A DNA stretch of 39,744 nt from Opitutaceae bacterium (GTDB lineage Bacteria; Verrucomicrobiota; Verrucomicrobiia; Opitutales; Opitutaceae): NCBI GenBank assembly GCA_030693515.1, contig JAUYAK010000101.1, positions 1 to 39,744 on the forward strand, written 5' to 3'. Position numbers and translations under genes: made by a program. Positions 26,148 to 32,936 of the stretch are shown here, one piece after another. Each line of letters opens with the position of its first letter. Position 1 is the first letter of the stretch. Under the pieces are notes generated by a model. It saw only the letters and a list, made by a program, of their open reading frames with translations, was not told where the DNA came from and did no database searches.

Positions 26148-27842
26148 GTGCAAACCCTGCGTCTGATCGTCTTTGCCCTTGTCCTAGGCCTGGCGCGTGC
26201 CGCCACGCCGGTCACGATTGAGCCGGTCACCGCGCCCCACGGCATGATCGTCGCGGCGCATCCGCAGGCTGTGGAGGTCGGCGTCGCGATCCTGAAGGCC
26301 GGCGGCAATGCCATGGACGCCGCGGTCGCGGTCTCGCTTTCCGTGGGCGTGGCCGAGCCCTACGGCTCCGGCCTCGGAGGGAAGCTGATGCTGCTCTATT
26401 TCGACGCCGCGTCAGGCCGGACCTTTGCCGTCGATGCCATGGATGCCGCCGGTTCGCTCGAAGTCGCGGCTTATCTCCAGCGTCCCGAGGAGGATCGCAC
26501 TTACGGCTACGGCGCGGTCTGCGTCCCCGGCCTCGCCGCCGGTCTCTGGGCGGCGCACCAGAAATGGGGCACGAAACCCTGGGCCGAGACCGTCCGCCCC
26601 GCGATCGATCTGGCGCGGACGGGGTTTCGCATGCTGCCCAAGACGCGCGAGGGTTTTGTCGAACAGGAGAAAAAACTTCGCCGCGGCGACCCCGAGATCG
26701 CCCGGCTCTACCTGCCGGGCGACAAACTGCCCGAAGCCGGCGCGCTCCTGCCCAACGCGGATCTCGCGCGCACGATGGAGGCGCTCGCGCGCCACGGGCG
26801 CGACGGTTTCTACCGCGGTCCGGTGGCGGAGGCGATGGTGGCGGCTTCGCGTCGCGGGGGTGGCGTGCTGACGGCCGCGGATTTTGAGAATTACGAGGCG
26901 CGAATCACCGAGCCGATGACGATGGCGTGGCGCGGCCGCACGCTCGTGTGTGCGCCGGCGCCGGCCAGCGGTGCCGCGCTGTTCCTGCCCATCCTCGCGG
27001 CGCTGGAGGGCGAATCCTTTGGCGGTGGCCCGCTACGCACCGCTGCGCAGCTCGATCGGGTGGGCAAGGTCTGGCGCGTCGTCTCCCCGCTGGTCAGCCG
27101 CGCGGTCGGCGATGCGCCGGAGTCGCGCTTCCTGTTCGAAAAGCTGCTCGCTCCCGATTCCATCGCGGAAATCCGCGCCAAGGCCTTTGCGCCGGCGGAC
27201 GCGAAGAAAAAAGTCGCCGCACTCGATGCCGAGCTGCCGGCACTCTACGAGAGCCCGATGGCGGCGACGACCCACTTCATCGTCGTCGATCGCGCGGGCA
27301 ATGTCGTGTGCGCGACGCAGTCGCAGAGCCTGCATTTTGGCGCGGGGGTCGTGCCGCCGGGCACGGGTGTGGTGATGAACAACTCGATGAGCAATTTCAC
27401 GTTCACCGAAAAGCAGAGCATGAACTACCTCGCGCCGGGCCGCCGCCCGCGCAGCACCATCGCCCCCACAATCGTGCTGCGGGACGGGCGGCCGGAACTC
27501 GCCATCGGGGTCCCGGGCGCCTCGCGCATCCCGACCGCCGTGCTGCAGGTGCTGCTCGATCGATACGTGTTCGGCCGGCCGCTGGCCGACGCGATTGGCG
27601 ACACACGCGTTCACTTCTCGGCGGCGCTGCGGAGTGGCGAGACCGTGGCCTTTGAGGCGGAGCGATCGCTGCCCCATGCGGAAGCGCAGGCGTTGCAGGA
27701 ACTCGGCTGGAAAGTGAACCTGCCCGAGGCCGCGGGCACGGGCCGCTTCTTTGGCGGCGTCAACGCGGTCTCGCTCAATCCCGATGGCACGCGGACCGGG
27801 TTTCCCGATCCGCGGCGGACGAATGTCGCGGGTGGTCATTGA
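26148..27842 (+). CDS. ggt: Gamma-glutamyltranspeptidase
   Basis: The product (564 residues from the GTG at 26148) is an Ntn-hydrolase that cleaves gamma-glutamyl bonds, for example in glutathione, in the periplasm. The N-terminus is a signal peptide (VQTLRLIVFALVLGLARAA). Family motifs are AGGNAMDAAVAVSLSVGVAEPYGSGLGG (about residues 49-76) and the autoprocessing site ATTHFIVVD with catalytic Thr374, followed by the FGAGVVPPGTGVVMNNSMSNF pocket. PGRRPRSTIAPTIVL is also present. The GTG was chosen because it gives a clean signal peptide; an ATG upstream overlaps the receptor gene, and no ribosome-binding site is clear. It is the third gene of the gltS-receptor-ggt run. Confidence 0.92.
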   Translation: MQTLRLIVFALVLGLARAATPVTIEPVTAPHGMIVAAHPQAVEVGVAILKAGGNAMDAAVAVSLSVGVAEPYGSGLGGKLMLLYFDAASGRTFAVDAMDAAGSLEVAAYLQRPEEDRTYGYGAVCVPGLAAGLWAAHQKWGTKPWAETVRPAIDLARTGFRMLPKTREGFVEQEKKLRRGDPEIARLYLPGDKLPEAGALLPNADLARTMEALARHGRDGFYRGPVAEAMVAASRRGGGVLTAADFENYEARITEPMTMAWRGRTLVCAPAPASGAALFLPILAALEGESFGGGPLRTAAQLDRVGKVWRVVSPLVSRAVGDAPESRFLFEKLLAPDSIAEIRAKAFAPADAKKKVAALDAELPALYESPMAATTHFIVVDRAGNVVCATQSQSLHFGAGVVPPGTGVVMNNSMSNFTFTEKQSMNYLAPGRRPRSTIAPTIVLRDGRPELAIGVPGASRIPTAVLQVLLDRYVFGRPLADAIGDTRVHFSAALRSGETVAFEAERSLPHAEAQALQELGWKVNLPEAAGTGRFFGGVNAVSLNPDGTRTGFPDPRRTNVAGGH

Positions 27843-27930
27843 TGCACCGTGGAAGCGGGGTTTGCCTCTTAGGGTGTTTTTCCCATGTTGCTTCGGCAGG
27901 GCGGCCCCGTTTGCTGCCTCGCTACCCCGC

Positions 27931-28893
27931 ATGACTCGAGCCTTCATCACCGCAACCTTCCGCAAGGTGCTTTGCGTCGGTGCGATCGCTGGCGGGCTGA
28001 CGGGCGGACCGGCACTGGCGCTCACGATCACGTTTGATTACAGCTACGACGCGGCGGGTTTCTTCAGCGGGGCCAACACCGGGCGGCGCGGTGTGTTGGA
28101 GCAGGCGGCCGCGGCCTTCAGCTCGCGCCTCACGGATTCGCTCACCGCGATTACGCCGGCCGGGGGCAACACGTGGACGGCGTCGTTTGCCCATCCTTCC
28201 AATCCTGGCACAACCGTCTCGCTCTCCAACCTCTCGATCTCTGCCGACACGATCGTGGTCTACATCGGCGCCACGGACCTCGGGGCTGGTGCGCTGGGGC
28301 AGGGCGCTCCCGGTGGAGTGTCCGCGAGCGGCAATGCCAACTGGACCAGCACTGTCACGACGCGCGGCCAGCCGGGCGCCGCGGGGCTGAACCCGACTGA
28401 CTTTGGCCCGTGGGGTGGCGCGATTACCTTCAACTCAACGGCGGCATGGCATTTCGATTCCAACCCGGCGACGCTGGAGAATTTCCCCGGCCAGTTCGAC
28501 TTCTACTCCATCGCACTGCGCGAACTGGGGCATGTCCTCGGCTTTGGCACCTCGGGTTCTTGGTTCTCCAACATGCCGGGTTCCACCCCATCTGCCGCTG
28601 CGTTCGGGGGGGCCAACGCGGTCGCAGTCTATGGCGGGCAGGTTCCGCTTGCCGCGGGGAATGCGCATTGGCTCAGCGGGACCACCAGCACCGCCTTGGG
28701 CTCTGGCGCACCGCAGGACGCAGTGATGGGCGCCACGCTCTCGGCGGGCACTCGCACCTACCTCACGGCGCTGGATGCCGCGGCGCTGCAGGATGTGGGT
28801 TGGACGGTCGTGCCCGAGGCCTCGAGCATCGTGTGGTCGGCGGTGCTGGGCGCAGCGGGCGTGCTGGGCTGGCTTCGTCGGCGCAAGGCCTGA
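27931..28893 (+). CDS. PEP-CTERM zincin-type metalloprotease homologue with degenerate HExxH
   Basis: The 320-residue exported protein has a signal peptide (about 1-31) and a C-terminal PEP-CTERM-like sorting tail: VPEASS, a hydrophobic stretch and WLRRRKA. Such tails are cut by exosortase in other bacteria; here the motif is VPEA rather than VPEP. The body resembles zinc metalloproteases of PEP-CTERM systems, with YSIALRELGHVLGFG near residue 191 and TALDAAALQDVGW before the tail. The expected HExxH reads RELGH: the first zinc His is Arg197 (codon CGC at 28519-28521), one transition from His. Protease activity is therefore doubtful. It follows ggt after 88 bp. Confidence 0.8.
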   Translation: MTRAFITATFRKVLCVGAIAGGLTGGPALALTITFDYSYDAAGFFSGANTGRRGVLEQAAAAFSSRLTDSLTAITPAGGNTWTASFAHPSNPGTTVSLSNLSISADTIVVYIGATDLGAGALGQGAPGGVSASGNANWTSTVTTRGQPGAAGLNPTDFGPWGGAITFNSTAAWHFDSNPATLENFPGQFDFYSIALRELGHVLGFGTSGSWFSNMPGSTPSAAAFGGANAVAVYGGQVPLAAGNAHWLSGTTSTALGSGAPQDAVMGATLSAGTRTYLTALDAAALQDVGWTVVPEASSIVWSAVLGAAGVLGWLRRRKA

Positions 28894-28894
28894 T

Positions 28895-29575
28895 TCAGAT
28901 GGCGAGCGTCGCACCGGGTGCGAGCACCTCGACGCGGTGGCCGGCCTCTGCGGCGCGGCTCGCGAAAGCCCCCGCGTCTTGCGCGATGAGCGGCCAGGTA
29001 TCGTAATGCATCGGCACCGCGACCCGCGGTCGAAGGAAATCCAGCGCGAGCAGCGCGTCGTCGGGCCCCATGGTGTAGTTGTCGCCGATCGGCAGCAGCG
29101 CGGCATCAAGGCCCCCTCGGCCGATGAGCTGCATGTCGAGGAACACCGCGGTGTCGCCGGCGTGGTAGAGCGTCTTGCCGTCGGCCGAAATGAGGATGCC
29201 GCACGGCGCGCCGAGGTAGATGGGATTCAGCGCCGGACCGAGGCTCGAGGTGTGATGCGCGATCGTGAGCTTCACCCGGCCGAACGGGAAATCGAAGCCG
29301 CCGCCGGGATTGAGGGCGTGGACCTTGGCCCCGCGGGCCGCGAAGTATTCCGCAATTTCGAAGTTGGCGATAATGGTGGCGCCGCAGCGCTGCGCGATCG
29401 CAAGGGCGTCGGCGGTGTGATCGTCATGCCCGTGCGAGATCACGATGTAGTCGCAGGCGAGCGCGGCGGCGCCTTGCGGAGCGCGCGGGTTTTCACGGAG
29501 GTAGGGATCGATGAGCAGTCGCGCCCGCGCGGTCTCGAGGAGGAAACAGGAATGACCGAGGTAGGTCAGACGCAT
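28895..29575 (-). CDS. Metallo-beta-lactamase-fold hydrolase (UPF0173-like)
   Basis: The 226-residue cytoplasmic protein starts MRLTYLGHSCFLLET, the typical beginning of UPF0173 metal-dependent hydrolases. SHGHDDHTAD is the HxHxDH zinc motif, and YHAGDTAVF and the late VPMHYDTWP supply further ligands. The substrate is unknown. It starts 13 bp after the esterase gene, so the two are probably co-transcribed. It ends 1 bp after the stop of the convergent zincin gene. Confidence 0.88.
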   Translation of the reverse strand: MRLTYLGHSCFLLETARARLLIDPYLRENPRAPQGAAALACDYIVISHGHDDHTADALAIAQRCGATIIANFEIAEYFAARGAKVHALNPGGGFDFPFGRVKLTIAHHTSSLGPALNPIYLGAPCGILISADGKTLYHAGDTAVFLDMQLIGRGGLDAALLPIGDNYTMGPDDALLALDFLRPRVAVPMHYDTWPLIAQDAGAFASRAAEAGHRVEVLAPGATLAI

Positions 29576-29588
29576 GCGAGGAAAGGGC

Positions 29589-30224
29589 TCAGGTGCGCAC
29601 CAGCCAGTCGCGCACGGCCGCGACATCCAGCGGCGTGAGCGCGTGGCTCGCGGGCAGCATCTGCACCGCGGTGGTGGCGCCCCCGGTTTCGAGGAGCGCG
29701 GCGAGCCGCGCCGGATGATCGGCCGGCACGAGCGGATCGGTGGTCCCGTTGCAGAGGAGGACGCGCTTCCCGGCGAGGGAGCCGGCGGGCGCCGGTTGAT
29801 CGAGCACGACCATGCCGCGCAACAGCGCGGCGCCCGCGAGGGTTTCGGGGCGCAGGAGCAGCATCGTGGCGGCAATGTTGGCGCCGTTGGAAAAGCCGAC
29901 CGCGGTCAGCCGGGCGGCATCGAGCGCGTAGTGGGCGGTCGCGGCGGCCACGAAATCCGCCAAGGCGTGCGTGCGCCGGACGATTTCCGGCGGGTCGAAG
30001 ACGTTGTGCGCGAGCCGGGCGAAGAAGCGCAGCGCGCCGCCTTCGCTTACATCGCCCCGCGGGCTGAGCAGCGCCGAACCCGGGGAAATCGCCCGGCCGA
30101 GGCGCAGGAGGTCCTGCTCATCTCCGCCGGTGCCGTGCAGCAGCAGCAGGGGCGGTGCGGCGGGATCGGTGCCGGGTTCGAAGACATGTTGGTAGGTGAA
30201 GTGCGGTTTGGCGGATCGTGGCAT
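29589..30224 (-). CDS. Phospholipase/carboxylesterase-type alpha/beta hydrolase
   Basis: The 211-residue protein is an alpha/beta hydrolase of the phospholipase/carboxylesterase group. It has the oxyanion-side LLLLHGTGGDEQD (about 26-38), nucleophile elbow GFSNGA with catalytic Ser near residue 112, acid Asp in NGTTDPLVP and His in ASHALT. No signal peptide is visible, so it should act on small esters in the cytoplasm. The length is normal. It is followed by the MBL-fold gene and preceded by a 157-bp gap with palindromic repeats. Confidence 0.87.
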   Translation of the reverse strand: MPRSAKPHFTYQHVFEPGTDPAAPPLLLLHGTGGDEQDLLRLGRAISPGSALLSPRGDVSEGGALRFFARLAHNVFDPPEIVRRTHALADFVAAATAHYALDAARLTAVGFSNGANIAATMLLLRPETLAGAALLRGMVVLDQPAPAGSLAGKRVLLCNGTTDPLVPADHPARLAALLETGGATTAVQMLPASHALTPLDVAAVRDWLVRT

Positions 30225-30291
30225 GAATGCCGCGGAAGACGCGGCCCGTCACTGAATGGGTGTGTGGGCGAAGCGCAAATCCGCCGTGGGT

Positions 30292-30315
30292 GTAGCCCGC
30301 CTCGGGAGAGGCGGG
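30292..30315 (+). repeat. GTAG-headed perfect hairpin
   Basis: GTAG (30292-30295) precedes CCCGCCTC, loop GGGA, GAGGCGGG (30296-30315), a perfect 8-bp stem. It shares the GTAG-plus-hairpin design of the other repeats but has its own stem sequence. It lies between rpiB and the esterase gene. Confidence 0.65.
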
Positions 30316-30336
30316 ATGGTGTTCACCTCGCATCCA

Positions 30337-30371
30337 CCGACGGTCCCTGCGCTCCCGAGCAGGGCTGTCGG
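30337..30371. repeat. Long imperfect hairpin, CCGAC-CCCTGC type
   Basis: CCGACGGTCCCTGC and GCAGGGCTGTCGG pair around an 8-nt loop with two mismatches. It lies 21 bp after the GTAG hairpin and may be its inverted partner or an rpiB transcription end, since rpiB (minus strand) stops at 30382. No T-run follows. Confidence 0.55.
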
Positions 30372-30381
30372 AGCTGAACGC

Positions 30382-30825
30382 TCAGGCTCCGTCGATCTTG
30401 CGGATCCGCGCGATGTGGCGGCCACCCTCAAACTCGGTGGCAAGCCACACGCGCACGATCGCCAGCGCTTCGGCCTCGGTCACGGTGCGCTGGCCGAGGG
30501 CGAGCACGTTGCCGTCGTTGTGCGAGCGGTTCCAGATCGCCACCTGTTCGCTCCAGCAGAGGCCGCAGCGCACGCCTTTCACCCGGTTGGCGACGATGGC
30601 CTCGCCGTTGCCTGAGCCACCAAGCACGATGCCGCGCTCGAATTCGCCCCGCGCGACCGCCTCGGCCGTGGGGCGGATGAAATCGGGGTAGTCGCAGCTC
30701 GCATCCGAATGCGTGCCGAAATCGCGCACGGTATGGCCGGCGGCGAGGAGCATGGTCTTGATGGCTTCCTTGTAGGCGAAGCCCGCGTGATCCGAGCCGA
30801 TGGCGATGGAAAATGTGCGCGACAT
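30382..30825 (-). CDS. rpiB: Ribose-5-phosphate isomerase B, actinobacterial-type active site
   Basis: The 147-residue enzyme interconverts ribose-5-phosphate and ribulose-5-phosphate. The N-terminal GSDHAGFAYKE, CDYPDF and the NRSHNDGNVLALGQR segment are diagnostic of RpiB. The catalytic loop reads GGSGNGEAI with Glu75 (residue numbering as here) in place of the usual GxGxG(M)S context with a Cys base. Glu75 as the base is known for Mycobacterium tuberculosis RpiB, so this belongs to that subtype. The ATG at 30825 was chosen for the family N-terminus MSRTFSIAIGSDHAG. It is transcribed on the minus strand after the DinB-like gene but is separated from it by a terminator. Confidence 0.92.
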   Translation of the reverse strand: MSRTFSIAIGSDHAGFAYKEAIKTMLLAAGHTVRDFGTHSDASCDYPDFIRPTAEAVARGEFERGIVLGGSGNGEAIVANRVKGVRCGLCWSEQVAIWNRSHNDGNVLALGQRTVTEAEALAIVRVWLATEFEGGRHIARIRKIDGA

Positions 30826-30866
30826 GGTGGTGCCGCCAACAACACCGTGGCGCGTAGGGCGGGCAA

Positions 30867-30893
30867 ACAAAAAGCCCGCGCGAAGGCGCGGGC
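30867..30893 (-). terminator. Rho-independent terminator for the DinB-like gene
   Basis: GCCCGCGC (30874-30881), loop GAAG, GCGCGGGC (30886-30893) is a perfect 8-bp stem. On the minus strand it is followed by a TTTTTGT run at 30873-30867. It lies 27 bp after the stop of the DinB-like gene and just upstream of rpiB. Confidence 0.85.
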
Positions 30894-30919
30894 CGGAGAC
30901 AGGCGGGGAAGGTGTGCTG

Positions 30920-31516
30920 CTATTTCTTCGGGAAGGAGGCGTCCGCCTTCACCTCGAGCATTTGCTTCGTGTGGCGCTCGCTGTGCGCCCCGATGAAGAG
31001 CAGCCACTGGTAGGGGTCGAGTTTCTTACCGAGGGGACTGTCGATCGCGTGGTCGCGGAGGCCGGCGGTCTCTTTCAGGAGCGCGATCGTCTTGGCGCGG
31101 CTGGCTTGGAAATGCGCGAGGGCTTCCTTGGTCGAGCCGTAGCGGTTGACGGGGATCAGCGGCTCGGGGGCCGTGGCTTTCTTGGTGCGGTCGGGAATCG
31201 CCTTGAGCACGAACTCATCGATGGCGTGCACGTCCTCGCCGGCGGGGCGCGCGGGCGCGGTCATCGCCTTTTCCTTCACCAGGCCCATGAGGAAATCCTC
31301 GGCGGACGCGATGTGCTCGAGGGTCTGCGCCACGGACCAGCGCTCGGGCGCGGGCTTGAAGGTCAATTGCGCCTCGCTGAGGCCTTTGACGGCGGCGGCG
31401 CGGGTCTTTTCGAGGTAGGCGAGGCCTTTTTTGCGATCTTCGGCGGAGAGGGTGTCGGCGGAAAAACCGGTGACGGACGTGGCGAACAGGGTCAGGAGCA
31501 GCAGCAGTTTTTTCAT
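30920..31516 (-). CDS. Exported DinB/YfiT-like putative metal-binding protein
   Basis: A 198-residue protein with a signal peptide (MKKLLLLLTLFATSVTGFSA) and a DinB_2-like four-helix bundle. The three metal-binding histidines of the family are visible: His68 in TLEHIASAE and His178 and His182 in HSERH. DinB-like proteins include metal-dependent thiol transferases and hydrolases, though most are uncharacterised; an exported version is less usual. It lies 74 bp after the beta-lactamase-like gene on the same strand and ends in a clear terminator at 30867-30893. Confidence 0.83.
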   Translation of the reverse strand: MKKLLLLLTLFATSVTGFSADTLSAEDRKKGLAYLEKTRAAAVKGLSEAQLTFKPAPERWSVAQTLEHIASAEDFLMGLVKEKAMTAPARPAGEDVHAIDEFVLKAIPDRTKKATAPEPLIPVNRYGSTKEALAHFQASRAKTIALLKETAGLRDHAIDSPLGKKLDPYQWLLFIGAHSERHTKQMLEVKADASFPKK

Positions 31517-31590
31517 GGCAGGTTGGGAGGGGCGGGAAACATGTGGCAGCGAGTGGGCGTGAAGCGCAGTTCCAAGCGAGCGGCGCCGGA

Positions 31591-32763
31591 TCAACGCAGC
31601 GCGGCGGCCGCCGCCTGCTGAAACCGCAGGCGCACGGGGCTGCCGTCGCTGTTGGGGAAGTTCGAGCGCTGCACCATGAGAACGTAGGCGACGCCCTTGA
31701 CCGGATCGATCCAAGCTTGCGTGCCCCAGGCCCCGCCGTGGCCGTAGGTGCCGGGCGAGAGCATCGCGGCGAGTCCAGCGTGCGGGGTCTTGAGCACACA
31801 CGTGCCGATGCCCCAGCCGTAGTTGGCGCCGCGCTGGCCGTAAGTGTCGTTTTGGAAAAACCCGGTCGGCAGATCGCCGGTCTGTGAGGTGGTAAGGAGC
31901 TTCATCGCGGCGGCGCTGAGATAACGCTGGCCGTCGAGCGTGCCGCCGTTGAGCAGCATCTGGCAAAAGCGGGCGTAGTCGGTCGCGCTCGCGTAGAGGC
32001 CGGCGTTGCCGGTCGGCGGGCGCGCGCCCGGAGCCGGCGGCGCCACGCGGCCGGGCTCCAAGGCTCCGGTGTCCTTGCTCTTCGCGTAAGGCGTGGCGAG
32101 GCGCGCGATTTGATCGCCGGCGGGCGTGTGGGTGGTGTCCTTCATGCCGAGCGGGCCGAAAAGCCGTTGGGCGAGAAACTCGGGGAACGTCATCCCGCTG
32201 GCGACCTCGACGATGCGCGCGCCGCAGTTGATGCCAGACTGCGTGTATTTCCACTTGGCGCCGGGTTCGTATTGCATCGGGGCGGCTAGCCAGAGCGGCA
32301 CGAGATCCGCGAGCGTCTTGGCGCGCTGCGTGGCCGGGCCACCGGCCTCGCCGAGCCCGGAGGTGTGCGTCATAATCTGCGCGAGGGTGAGGTTGGCAGG
32401 TTGGCCCGAGGGGGTCTTTAGGTTGGAAAACTCGGGGATGAACTTCGCAACCGGATCGTTCATGCTGAGCTTACCAGCGTCCTGCAACATGAGGAGCGCG
32501 ACGGCGGTGACCGGCTTGGTCATCGACATGATGTTGAACAGCGTGTCGGGCGTCATGGGTCGGCCGCTCGCGAGATCGGCGAGGCCTGTGCTCTCTAGAT
32601 GAAGCACCTTGTCCTTGGAAACGACCATGGTGACGGCGCCGGCGATTTCCTTTTGCGCGATCATCTCCTGCATCGCGGCACCGATGCCGGGGAGCTTGGG
32701 CTCGGCGGCGAATGAAACGACGGCCGACAGAAGGACCGCGGGGATAAGGCGGGGCAGGGGCAT
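31591..32763 (-). CDS. Serine beta-lactamase-like hydrolase (class C/EstB type), exported
   Basis: The 390-residue protein has a signal peptide (about 1-20) and a beta-lactamase-related serine hydrolase fold. The SxxK motif is SMTK at residues 80-83, the Tyr motif is YTQSG at 172-176 (Asn of the usual YxN is Gln), and the KTG-like box is HGG in YGHGGAWG near residue 344. MTHTSGLG and GPLGMKDT are family features. Members include esterases, D-amino-acid peptidases and true beta-lactamases; the HGG form is common in esterases and peptidases. It is followed by the DinB-like gene and starts 173 bp from the divergent gene at 32937. Confidence 0.87.
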   Translation of the reverse strand: MPLPRLIPAVLLSAVVSFAAEPKLPGIGAAMQEMIAQKEIAGAVTMVVSKDKVLHLESTGLADLASGRPMTPDTLFNIMSMTKPVTAVALLMLQDAGKLSMNDPVAKFIPEFSNLKTPSGQPANLTLAQIMTHTSGLGEAGGPATQRAKTLADLVPLWLAAPMQYEPGAKWKYTQSGINCGARIVEVASGMTFPEFLAQRLFGPLGMKDTTHTPAGDQIARLATPYAKSKDTGALEPGRVAPPAPGARPPTGNAGLYASATDYARFCQMLLNGGTLDGQRYLSAAAMKLLTTSQTGDLPTGFFQNDTYGQRGANYGWGIGTCVLKTPHAGLAAMLSPGTYGHGGAWGTQAWIDPVKGVAYVLMVQRSNFPNSDGSPVRLRFQQAAAAALR

Positions 32764-32936
32764 GGCATAGGAAGGTGATTTTGCTCAGCGCCCGCGACTA
32801 GAAAAATCAGGTGAGCCGCCGTGAGCGATTTTGCCAAATATCCGAGCGTCGCCTCGCGTTCCCCTCGGCCAGCCAGGCGTCACGATTGTGGCTCGTTCCA
32901 AATCGCAACGCACCACGTCCGCTGCATTTTCTGTCT

